Source of the DNA: Aureococcus anophagefferens
Lineage: Eukaryota > Sar > Pelagophyceae > Pelagomonadales > Pelagomonadaceae
Direction: 5' to 3'
Assembly: GCF_000186865.1 (NCBI RefSeq)
Contig: NW_008705565.1
Location: forward strand, 129,927 to 193,926
Length of the DNA stretch: 64,000 nucleotides
Positions 17,259 through 25,220 of the stretch are shown here, in pieces. The notes beneath the pieces are model-generated. The model saw nothing but the letters and a program-made list of their open reading frames with translations, searched no databases and was not told where the DNA came from. The position numbers and the translations under genes were made by a program. Position 1 is the first letter of the stretch; every line of letters starts with the position of its first letter.

Positions 17259-18752
17259 ATGTCAGCTGATTTAGCCCGCACCCGCGGGGCAGCCCCGTCG
17301 CTGGCTCCCGGGTCGCGATGGTGCGCGGGGCTGCTCTTGCTCTGCTCCTCCGCGACGCGGGCGGACGCGCTCTCCCTGATGCACCGCCGGGGCCTCGCGC
17401 GGCCGTCCTCCGCCCCCGGTCGCATCTTGCACCGCGGGGCTGCCGCGAGGGGGCGGACGTCCGGCGTGAGCGGCCGCCGCGGGGCTCCCGGCGCGCCGCA
17501 GCGCGGACGGCCGCTCGGCGCCGGCGGCGGCCTCGTCGCCGGCGACGGCCGCGCGGCGCCGGCGCGGCGGCGCGCGCTCCGGGCCGCGCGGACGCTCTCG
17601 GCGGCGTCGGCGTTCTCCGTCGTCTCGAGCAGCCTCTACCTCTGGAGCGTGCTCCTGCCGGGCCTCCAGGAGAGCCTCGGCTGCACGCGCGCGAGCCTCT
17701 CGGGCGTCTTCTCGCTGGCGACGTGCTGCTTCACCGCCGGGACGTCGCTCGGCGCGCGGCTCTTCGGCCGCACGAGCGTCCCGGCGGCGGTCCTCGCGAC
17801 GTCCTTCGCGTCCGCGCTGGGCCTCGTCGCCGCGTCCCGGGCGTCGTCGCTCCCGGCGCTGGCTCTCGCGTACGCGGGCGTCTTCGGGACGGCCTCGGGC
17901 GTCGCGTTCGCGCTCAACGCCAAGTTCGCGACGTCGCCGGTCTTCGCGGGCTTCGCGGGCCTCGCGACGTCCGTCATCATCTCGTTCCGCGCGCTCGGCG
18001 CGCCGATCCTGTCGCCGGCGACGCGGACCGCGCTCGCCGCGGGCGGCGCGTCCGAGGCGCTCTGGCAGCTCGCGGCGACGATCGTCGTCTTCTCCCTGCC
18101 CGTCGCCGCGCTCATGGCGCGCACGACCTGGGACGAGCTCCTCGGCGGCGCCGAGGACCCCCCGCCGGCGGACGCGGCCGCGCGGGCGCGGGCGCCCGCG
18201 GACGAGAGGGCGAGCCTGGGCATCCTCTGGCTCTGCCTCATGCTCGGGAGCTTCCCGGGGCTGCTCGCGCACGGCCACGCCGGGGCCATGGTCGCGACGC
18301 GCGGCGCGCCCGCGGCCGTCGGCGTCGGCGCCATGGCCGCGGGCAGCCTCGCGGGCCGGCTCGCGGCGGGCGTCTTCTGCGACGCGACGTCGCCGCGGCG
18401 GGCGCTCATCGCGACGCCGCTCCTGGCGGCGGGCGCGCTCGGCGCGTCGCTCCTCGTCGGCGGCGTCGCGCCGCTCGTCGTGTCGCTCGGGGGCATGGGC
18501 CTGGCGTTCGGCGTCAACGCCGTCGCGATCCCGCTGGAGACGTCGACGCTCTTCGGGCCGCGCGGCTTCTCCAAGGCCTTCGGCATCATCTTCACGGGCT
18601 GGGGCTTCGCGGGGCTCACGGCGCCGGTCCTCGCGGGCGTCCTGTTCGACCGCACGGGCGGCTACGCGGCGTCCGTCGCCGCGTGCGCGGCGTCCCTCGT
18701 CCTCGCGGCCGTCGCCGCGGCCGCGCTGCCCCGCCGCCGCGCCGCCGAGTGA
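17259..18752 (+). CDS. major facilitator superfamily transporter
   Basis: A 497-residue protein from the ATG at 17259; a further ATG 24 codons upstream at 17187 is less likely. The N-terminus holds a hydrophobic leader (WCAGLLLLCSSATRADALS) and an Arg/Gly/Pro-rich linker to about residue 105. That could be a bipartite plastid presequence, but no clear F-containing cleavage motif is present. Two sets of six hydrophobic helices follow, beginning LSAASAFSVVSSSLYLWSVL, separated by a charged loop near 305-330 (DPPPADAAARARAPADERA). Small-residue helices and a D-A-T-S-P-R-R loop fit MFS carriers of the oxalate/formate or monocarboxylate type. The substrate cannot be told from sequence. Confidence 0.75.
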   Translation: MSADLARTRGAAPSLAPGSRWCAGLLLLCSSATRADALSLMHRRGLARPSSAPGRILHRGAAARGRTSGVSGRRGAPGAPQRGRPLGAGGGLVAGDGRAAPARRRALRAARTLSAASAFSVVSSSLYLWSVLLPGLQESLGCTRASLSGVFSLATCCFTAGTSLGARLFGRTSVPAAVLATSFASALGLVAASRASSLPALALAYAGVFGTASGVAFALNAKFATSPVFAGFAGLATSVIISFRALGAPILSPATRTALAAGGASEALWQLAATIVVFSLPVAALMARTTWDELLGGAEDPPPADAAARARAPADERASLGILWLCLMLGSFPGLLAHGHAGAMVATRGAPAAVGVGAMAAGSLAGRLAAGVFCDATSPRRALIATPLLAAGALGASLLVGGVAPLVVSLGGMGLAFGVNAVAIPLETSTLFGPRGFSKAFGIIFTGWGFAGLTAPVLAGVLFDRTGGYAASVAACAASLVLAAVAAAALPRRRAAE

Positions 18753-18873
18753 GCGCGGGGCCGGGGCCGACTGTACATATGTACATGGGATTCGCGCCCG
18801 ACGAAGTCCCGGGGGAAACGGAGCTACGTTACGCGACCCCCCAAAATAACGACGCCGCGGCGCCGCGGGCCCG

Positions 18874-19365
18874 TCAGCCGAGGGGGCTGTAGATCATGCG
18901 GCTGAGCTTGCCGCCCGGCGCCTGCGTGACCTGGACGACCATGTTGACGGCCACGACGTCCCGGTCGCGCGCGTCGACGAGCGTCGCGGTCAGGAGGCCG
19001 CAGTTCGCGAGCTCCGACGGCGCGATGCCGTCCACGGGGATGCGGTCCGCGGCGAACTCGAAGAAGCAGTCGCTCCCGGCGTAGTCCGCCGGCGCCGTGC
19101 GGCCGAGCTCGACGACGTGGCGCGTCGCGGCGACGGTGTCGACGAGGTAGCCGACCTTCCAGTGCGCGCCGCGGAGCTCCCGCCGCGTGCCGAACTCGAT
19201 CTCGAGGCGCAGGGGCTCGTCGAAGTCGCAGTCGTTGGGCGAGATCATGACGTCCGTGACGTCGATGACGTCGACGTCGTCGTCGTCGCCGCCCTTCGAC
19301 TCGCCGCCTTTCGACTCGCCGCCCTTGGACTCGCCGCCCTTGCACTCGTCGTCGAGCGACGGCAT
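18874..19365 (-). CDS. conserved-looking small beta-sandwich protein with KGGES repeats
   Basis: A 163-residue protein. Residues 8-26 are four 5-residue repeats (KGGES, encoded by 15-bp units at about 19290-19348), then an acidic run. The remaining 130 residues alternate strands: DFDEPLRLEIEFGTRRELRG, HWKVGYLVDTVAATRHVVEL, DCFFEFAADRIPVDGIAP, NCGLLTATLVDARDRDVVAV and VNMVVQVTQ. The layout resembles an immunoglobulin-like fold of the ASF1 type, but the histone-contact residues of ASF1 are not evident, so I leave it unnamed. There is no signal peptide. The strand pattern suggests a binding protein that is not an enzyme. Confidence 0.6.
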   Translation of the reverse strand: MPSLDDECKGGESKGGESKGGESKGGDDDDVDVIDVTDVMISPNDCDFDEPLRLEIEFGTRRELRGAHWKVGYLVDTVAATRHVVELGRTAPADYAGSDCFFEFAADRIPVDGIAPSELANCGLLTATLVDARDRDVVAVNMVVQVTQAPGGKLSRMIYSPLG

Positions 19366-19610
19366 CGCGCAAGTTCCTTACTCGCGGAGGAGCACACGAC
19401 CGGCGAGGCCCCGAAACGGTCCGGGATGTCGTTGGCGCGGGGCTCGTCGAGCTGCCGGGCGCGGCTCACCTCGCACAAAAATGCCACAGCAGCTTCAATG
19501 TTTGGTGCAAGGCACACTTCAACAAAAAGAAAAAGCGGAGCATATCGAGAATACAACAGCGGGCCGCGGCGGGGGACACGCCGGGGGGGCGCGGCGTCCG
19601 GGGCGGGCCC

Positions 19611-21587
19611 CTAGTACTGGGGCCGGGCGCGGTGCGGCACGTCCGCGCGGTCGCGCTTGGGCTTCGTGGTCCGCTTCGGCGCGTAGACGCGCGTGGGCTG
19701 GGCCCAGCGGTCGCCGGCGAGGGGGTCCGGCGCGTGGCGCGGGGGGCGCCGGCTCTCGGCGAGGGGGTCGGGCCCCGCGCGCGGCGCGCGGCGGCCCTTG
19801 GGCTCGCGCGCGCGGCGGTCGTCGGAGGCGCCGCGCGCGGACGACGTCGCGCCGCGGATCATGAGCTCCTCGATGGACGCGTCGCGGCCGTGCTTCGCGT
19901 TGAGCTGCTTCGGCAGCGCGCCCTTGGGCGCGCCCGCGGGCGTGCGCCGCGTGGGCGCGGAGCTCGGCCGGTCCGCGCCGCCGCGCCGCGGCTGCGGGCC
20001 GCCGTAGACGACGCGGTTCGCGGGGAAGGGGTCCGGGAAGTCGGCGTGGACGTGGCGGCGGTCGCCCGAGCTGCCCGGCCGCCCGCCGCCGCCCGGGCTC
20101 CGGCCCGTGCGCATGGACAGCGACGCGGCGCCGTAGTAGAGGGGCCGGTCCTGCGGCGGCGGCGCCGCGCGCTGCTGCCGCGGGCCCTGGGGCCGCGGGC
20201 CCCGGCTTTGGGTCGCGGGCGCGCCGCCCCGCGCCTGCGCCGCCGGCGTGCCCGGCCGCGGCTTCCGCGAGGGCTGGGCACCGGCGCGGCCGGGGGGGGC
20301 GGAGCCGAAGGGCGCGGCGCCGCCGTCGCGGTCGCGCGACACGGGCGCGGACTGGGGCCGCGCCTGGTTTCCCGGCGGCGCGCCGCCGGGCGCCTGGCCG
20401 TTGGCCTGGGCGTCCCAGGCGACCGCGGGCAGCTCCGCGTCGTCGGCCGCGGCGCCGCCGCCGTCGCGGCGGTACTTGGCGAGGAAGAGCGAGTCGCGGT
20501 GGCCCTGGGGCGGCGGGCGCCGCGGCGAGCCGAGCTCGACGTCGCGCACGAGCTCGCGGAGGCGCCGCTCCGGCGCCATGGACCGCTCGAGCGCGTGGGA
20601 CCGGTCGAGCTGCTGGAGCAAGAGGCTCTCGGCCGTCGAGTCGACGGACTCGAAGCCCGTGCCGTGGCTGTAGTTGGACACGCCCACGGACGTCGTCGCG
20701 TCCTCGCGGAGCCCAAAGTGGACGCCGTGGGCCGGCGCCGCGGGCGGCGGCGCCCGGGGCTTCTTCAGGATCGACTTGGGCGCCCGCGGCCCCGCGGCGC
20801 CGCCGGGGTTCGAGCCGCCGGGGCCCGAGATGAGGCGCCCGTTGTCGCCGTTGGACGCGCCGTCGACCCAGCGCAGCTTCGTCGACACGTGGGCCATCTC
20901 GTGGGCCGCGGACCGCAGAGCGCCGACGTCGACGCGGACCTGGCCGTTGAAGAACGAGTTCACGAGCAACGGCTCGTCGTCGACGAGGTCCTCCGCGTCC
21001 TCGTCGTCGGCCTCGAAGCGCGCCGCGAGCCGCGGCACGCGCGCGTCCCAGTCCACGAGGCGCCGCCGCGCGGCCTCGAGGGCGTCGTGGCGCTCCCGCG
21101 GCGGCAGCTTCGCCATCAAGCGGCTCCGCGACACCTGGAGCCGCTTGTCCAGGAGCCGGAGCTGCTTCAGGAAGCCCGCGTTCGGGTTCGCGTCGCCGCG
21201 CTTCGACTTGACGAAGGCGCAGGTCTTGTCGAGCCCCCACTCGTACTTGGCCATGAAGTAGGCGATGCAGCACGCGACGCACCGGCCCGTGCCCAGGAAG
21301 CTGTGGAGCAGCACCGACTCGCCCGCGCAGAGCGCCTCGTCGACGAAGGCGACGATCTGCTCGACGACGACGCAGCAGCGCGCGTCCTGCGTGTCGAAGA
21401 GCGTGTAGTTCGGGTCGTCGTCCCAGGTGAACGTGAGGTAGCGCACGCCGTGCGCGCTCCACAGGTTCGGCAGCTGGCGGCCCGCGCAGTTCACGATGTA
21501 GCCGATCTTGTTGAGCTCGATGAACTCCGGGTCCTGGCTCGACTCGCCGTCGGCGACAAAGATGCCGTCCTTGACGCGCGTCGCCAT
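19611..21587 (-). CDS. dual-specificity-type pseudophosphatase (catalytic Cys replaced by Ser)
   Basis: A 658-residue protein. The first 150 residues have the DUSP order: IGYIVNCAGRQLPNLWSAHG, a YLTFTWDDDPNY strand with the general-acid aspartates, a long helix, then LLHSFLGTGRCVACCIAYFM. The P-loop normally reads H-C-x5-R. Here it is H95-S96-FLGTG-R102, so the nucleophilic cysteine is serine (codon AGC on the minus strand). This predicts a STYX-like protein that can bind phospho-ligands without hydrolysing them. Residues about 150-230 are helical. The rest is long, disordered Pro/Arg/Gly-rich sequence with many candidate interaction or phosphorylation sites. A shadow frame on the opposite strand is arginine-rich and is ignored. 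Confidence 0.75.
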   Translation of the reverse strand: MATRVKDGIFVADGESSQDPEFIELNKIGYIVNCAGRQLPNLWSAHGVRYLTFTWDDDPNYTLFDTQDARCCVVVEQIVAFVDEALCAGESVLLHSFLGTGRCVACCIAYFMAKYEWGLDKTCAFVKSKRGDANPNAGFLKQLRLLDKRLQVSRSRLMAKLPPRERHDALEAARRRLVDWDARVPRLAARFEADDEDAEDLVDDEPLLVNSFFNGQVRVDVGALRSAAHEMAHVSTKLRWVDGASNGDNGRLISGPGGSNPGGAAGPRAPKSILKKPRAPPPAAPAHGVHFGLREDATTSVGVSNYSHGTGFESVDSTAESLLLQQLDRSHALERSMAPERRLRELVRDVELGSPRRPPPQGHRDSLFLAKYRRDGGGAAADDAELPAVAWDAQANGQAPGGAPPGNQARPQSAPVSRDRDGGAAPFGSAPPGRAGAQPSRKPRPGTPAAQARGGAPATQSRGPRPQGPRQQRAAPPPQDRPLYYGAASLSMRTGRSPGGGGRPGSSGDRRHVHADFPDPFPANRVVYGGPQPRRGGADRPSSAPTRRTPAGAPKGALPKQLNAKHGRDASIEELMIRGATSSARGASDDRRAREPKGRRAPRAGPDPLAESRRPPRHAPDPLAGDRWAQPTRVYAPKRTTKPKRDRADVPHRARPQY

Positions 21588-22048
21588 GGGCGAGATCGGG
21601 CGGGCGCTATGGGCTAGATCGGGCGGGCGCTATGCCCGTCGCGCGGCGCCCCGGCCTCGGCGCGCGCAAACGGCGCCCCCCGCCGTCCGCCGGCGCCGCC
21701 GGTGTGAGGGTCCGGGTCCAAGCCGCCGCCGCCGCGCGAGCGAACCGCCGGGAGACGCGAACGCGGGCCCGATCACCGTCTCACCCGGGATGGGCTGCCC
21801 ATGCCGACGGGCTCGAGTTCTAGATAACCGGTTGTGTAGTTAGATGCAGAAGTCAACATGAGGATTCCTAGCCATTGTTGACCAAGTCATTGAAGAGGTG
21901 CGCACCCCCATGTTGGCGTCCGCTTGCCGTCTCGCAAATCGCCGGAGAGGTGTAGTCGTCGTCGCGCCGCGCCGTCGTCGTCGCATCGCCGTCGCACCGC
22001 CGTCGCAGCGCCGCGCCGCAGTCGTCGTCGTCGCGCGCATCGCCCGCC
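21588..22048. other. 461-bp divergent intergenic region
   Basis: This separates the pseudophosphatase start (21587, minus) from the SerRS start (22049, plus). It holds the perfect palindrome at 21790-21802, a lower-GC stretch at about 21830-21900, and CGTCGT-type trinucleotide runs in the last 90 bp before the SerRS ATG. A short duplication GATCGGGCGGGCGCTATG occurs at about 21594-21632. I see no gene in it. Confidence 0.6.
21790..21802. promoter_or_regulatory. 13-bp palindrome ATGGGCTGCCCAT
   Basis: A perfect odd palindrome, the reverse complement of the one at 3883-3895, lying in the divergent region between the pseudophosphatase and SerRS genes. A regulatory role is inferred. Confidence 0.4.
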
Positions 22049-23914
22049 ATGCCTCTGGACATCTCGATCCTGCGGGCCTACCGCGGCGGCGACCCCGAGA
22101 AGGTGCGCGAGTCGCAGCGGCGGCGCTTCGCCGACGTGGGCCTCGTGGACAAGGTCATCGCCGAGGACGAGGCCTGGCGCAAGCTGACGCAGGACGTCGA
22201 CGACATCAAGGCGGAGAAGAACAAGAAGCAGAAGGAGATCACGACGCTGAAGAAGGCCAAGGCCGACGTGCCGGCGCAGATGCTCGCGGACCTCAAGGCG
22301 CTCGACGCGAAGCGCGCGGCGGTCGAGGCCAGGGTCGAGCCCCAGGCGCAGAAGGTGAAGAAGCTCTTCAGCGGCATCGGCAACCTCGTCGCCGACGACG
22401 TCGTCGTGAGCCAGGACGAGGAGAAGGACAACGAGGTCGTGTCGCGCTGGGGCGAGTGCGCGCCGACGGCGGCGCACAGCCACCACGAGCTCCTCTACAT
22501 GATCGGCGGCTACGAGCCCGAGCGCGGCGTGCGCGTCGCGGGCCACCGCGCCTACTTCTTCACGGACGTCGGCGTCATGCTCAACCAGGCCGTGATCAAC
22601 TACGGCATCAGCTTCCTCCGGAAGCGGGCCTACAAGGTCATGCAGCCGCCCTACATGATGAACAAGGACGTCATGGCCGGCGTCGCGCAGCTCTCGGAGT
22701 TCGACGAGGCGCTCTACAAGGTCTCGGGCGGCGACGCGGACTCGGAGAAGTACCTCATCGCGACGTCGGAGCAGCCCATCTGCGCGTACCACAAGGGCGA
22801 GTGGCTCAAGGAGGCGGACCTCCCGCTCCGCTACGCGGGCATCTCGACGTGCTTCCGCAAGGAGGCGGGCTCGCACGGCCGCGACACCTGGGGCATCTTC
22901 CGCGTGCACCAGTTCGAGAAGGTCGAGCAGTTCTGCATCACCGTCGGCGACCTCGAGGAGTCGGCGAAGATGCACGAGGAGATGAAGGACCTCGCCGAGG
23001 AGTACGTGCAGTCGCTCGGCTTCCCCTACCACGTCGTCAACATCGTCTCGGGCGAGCTCAACAACGCGGCGATCAAGAAGTACGACCTCGAGGCGTGGTT
23101 CCCCTTCCAGAAGCAGTTCCGCGAGCTCGTGTCCTGCTCCAACTGCACGGACTACCAGTCGCGGGCCATGGAGATCCGCTGCGGCAACAAGAAGATGGGC
23201 GAGCGCGAGAAGAAGTACGTCCACATGCTCAACTCGACGCTCGCCGCGTGCGGCCGCACGATCTGCTGCCTCCTGGAGAACAACCAGACGCCGACGGGCG
23301 TCCACGTGCCCGAGGTGCTCTGGCCCTACATGGACGGCCTCACGTTCCTCCCCTTCGTGCGCGACATGGACGGCAAGCCCTTCGCGGCGCCCGCGGCCGC
23401 GGCGCCCGCGGCGAACCCGGAGGCCGCGGCCATCGTCGCCAAGGGCGACGCCATCCGCGCGCTCAAGGCGGCCAAGGCGCCCAAGGACGAGATCGCCGCG
23501 GCCGTCGAGGAGCTCAAGGCGCTCAAGGCGACGTACGCGGACGTCCACGGGGCCGAGTACGCCGCGCCCGGCGCGAAGCCGGCGAGCTCCAAGGACAAGA
23601 AGAAGAAGGGCGGCGACAAGCCCTCGGCGGCGCCCGCCAAGGCGGCGGCGCCCAAGGCGCCCAAGGCGCCGCCCGCGCCCAAGGCCCCCGCGGCGCCCAA
23701 GGCGCCCAAGGCGGCGCCCGCGGGCGAGCTCGCGGGCCTCGACGCGGCGCTCGAGGTCCAGTCCTACGTCGCCGGCTTCGCGCCGTCGGCCGAGGACGCC
23801 AAGCTCTACGCCAAACACGCGGGCTCGGCCGTCGACACGGCCAAGTACCCGAACTTTGCGCGGTGGCTCGCGCACATGGCGTCCTTCGACGCGGCCACGC
23901 GCGCGGCCTGGTAG
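22049..23914 (+). CDS. cytosolic seryl-tRNA synthetase with WHEP and GST-C-like extensions
   Basis: A 621-residue protein. An N-terminal tRNA-binding helical arm (about 1-125, with AEKNKKQKEITTLKKAKAD) precedes the class II catalytic core. Motif 2 includes FRKEAGSHGRDTWGIFRVHQ, and motif 3 is GRTICCLLENNQTPTGVHVP. It attaches serine to tRNA-Ser (and tRNA-Sec where present). SerRS normally ends near residue 450. Here a WHEP-type helix-turn-helix follows (about 457-505, AIVAKGDAIRALKAAKAPKD, EELKALKATYADVHG). A Lys/Pro/Ala linker and a C-terminal GST-C-like helical domain (about 563-621, LEVQSYVAGFAPSAEDAKLY, NFARWLAHM) resemble the eEF1B N-terminal region. Such domains usually dock synthetases into complexes. 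Confidence 0.95.
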   Translation: MPLDISILRAYRGGDPEKVRESQRRRFADVGLVDKVIAEDEAWRKLTQDVDDIKAEKNKKQKEITTLKKAKADVPAQMLADLKALDAKRAAVEARVEPQAQKVKKLFSGIGNLVADDVVVSQDEEKDNEVVSRWGECAPTAAHSHHELLYMIGGYEPERGVRVAGHRAYFFTDVGVMLNQAVINYGISFLRKRAYKVMQPPYMMNKDVMAGVAQLSEFDEALYKVSGGDADSEKYLIATSEQPICAYHKGEWLKEADLPLRYAGISTCFRKEAGSHGRDTWGIFRVHQFEKVEQFCITVGDLEESAKMHEEMKDLAEEYVQSLGFPYHVVNIVSGELNNAAIKKYDLEAWFPFQKQFRELVSCSNCTDYQSRAMEIRCGNKKMGEREKKYVHMLNSTLAACGRTICCLLENNQTPTGVHVPEVLWPYMDGLTFLPFVRDMDGKPFAAPAAAAPAANPEAAAIVAKGDAIRALKAAKAPKDEIAAAVEELKALKATYADVHGAEYAAPGAKPASSKDKKKKGGDKPSAAPAKAAAPKAPKAPPAPKAPAAPKAPKAAPAGELAGLDAALEVQSYVAGFAPSAEDAKLYAKHAGSAVDTAKYPNFARWLAHMASFDAATRAAW

Positions 23915-23945
23915 AGGCCCCTCCCCGGACACGCGTAACCCCGCG

Positions 23946-25154
23946 TTAGGCCGGCCTCGCCGTCGGGTCGCCCTTGCCGTAGAAGCGGCGGCAGTTCGTG
24001 TGGAAGCTCGCGGGCATCTCGACGCGGTCTGCGCCGTAGTTCTCCGTCCGGAGGCCCGACGACCAGGGCCCCGCGCGCCTCGTCCAGGTCGGCAGGGTCG
24101 CCGGGTCCGGCGCCGGCGCGGCGGCGTCGAAGATGCCCGCGGAGAAGAGGCAGCCGTCGCCGCCGCGCGCGTGGACCATGTCCGTTTCCCCAAAAAGGTC
24201 GTAGCCGAACGTGCCGTTCACGGTCGCCGCGAGCGCGCGGAGCTTCGCGTCGTTCGGCGCGCGGGCCCGCGCGTCGCCGGCGTTCTCCGCGAAGTAGGGC
24301 TTCTCGAAGGCGTACTTCGAGTTGACGCGGCCGCCGTGGATCGTGAGCCGCCGCCGCGCGGCGGGCGCGGCGCCGCCGCGCGGCCCCGCGACGATCGCGC
24401 GGAACGCCGCGTCCGTGCGGCCGTCGTCGAAGAGCAGGTCCTCCATGCGCAGCACGCAGTAGCGCTCCAGCGTGCGCGCGCCGGCGAGGACGTGGCGCCA
24501 GACCGAGAGCCACTGGTCGAGCTTGTCGTCGAGCTTCTTCGGCGCCAGGCCGCCCGAGTGGTCGCTCAGGTAGACCTGGGCGTAGGGGTGGCGCATGACG
24601 AGGAGCGACGTCGACACGCGCTCCTGGAAGAGCCAGGGCAGGAACGTGAGCGTGTCGAAGCGCGGGTCCTTGCCGATCCACGTCCGGCAGTCGACGCGCG
24701 GCCCGCCCGCGGCCTGCCACTCGCGGAGGAGCGCCGCGGCCGCCGCGGGCCGGTCGTCGACGAGCGTCGCCAGCGCCGCCTCCTTGGCCTCCATGGTGTG
24801 CGCGCGGGCCCAGTCCCAGGAGGTCCGGTTCTTGCAGACGTACTCGTTGCGCGCGTCCTTGGGCTTCCACGCCGGGTAGAGCGTCTGCTGCCACTGGGCC
24901 TCGTAGTAGAGGTTGCGCCCGATCCAGCACGTCGAGCCCCCGGGCGCGCGCACGGCCTTGAGCCGGCTGCCGACGATGGTCGTGCCGCTGTGGGCGAAGC
25001 CGTGGATGAACACGAGCTCCTTCGCGTTCGCCGTCCAGTCGCCGGCGCTCGCGGCGGCGCGTTTCGGTTTCGCGTCGTCCGAACGAAACAGCGCGCCGCC
25101 GGCCGCGCTGGCGAGGTCGACGAGCGCTGCCCAGGCAAGCAGCCTCGTCACCAT
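23946..25154 (-). CDS. Golgi/secretory sulfotransferase
   Basis: A 402-residue protein from the ATG at 25154. A signal peptide or anchor is present (MVTRLLAWAALVDLASAAGG). The PAPS-binding loop GFAHSGTTIVG lies at about 52-62. The second cofactor motif is VMRHPYAQVYLSDHSGG near 188-204, in which the R and S that contact the 3'-phosphate are recognisable. It should transfer sulfate from PAPS to a sugar or protein acceptor; the acceptor is unknown. Unlike the Gal3ST-like gene at 10573-12573 it lacks long extensions. Its start is 66 nt from the start of the divergent plastid-targeted gene, so the two share a promoter region. Confidence 0.8.
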   Translation of the reverse strand: MVTRLLAWAALVDLASAAGGALFRSDDAKPKRAAASAGDWTANAKELVFIHGFAHSGTTIVGSRLKAVRAPGGSTCWIGRNLYYEAQWQQTLYPAWKPKDARNEYVCKNRTSWDWARAHTMEAKEAALATLVDDRPAAAAALLREWQAAGGPRVDCRTWIGKDPRFDTLTFLPWLFQERVSTSLLVMRHPYAQVYLSDHSGGLAPKKLDDKLDQWLSVWRHVLAGARTLERYCVLRMEDLLFDDGRTDAAFRAIVAGPRGGAAPAARRRLTIHGGRVNSKYAFEKPYFAENAGDARARAPNDAKLRALAATVNGTFGYDLFGETDMVHARGGDGCLFSAGIFDAAAPAPDPATLPTWTRRAGPWSSGLRTENYGADRVEMPASFHTNCRRFYGKGDPTARPA

Positions 25155-25220
25155 GTCGCCCCTCCTATGTCGCAAAGTGCATCTTGACGATCAAGATCTT
25201 GCGCTCCAAAACCTGGAGCT

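Noticed and set aside
18896..19087. Short plus-strand frames opposite the KGGES protein
   Set aside because: The minus-strand frame is the only one with an alternating-strand, protein-like composition.
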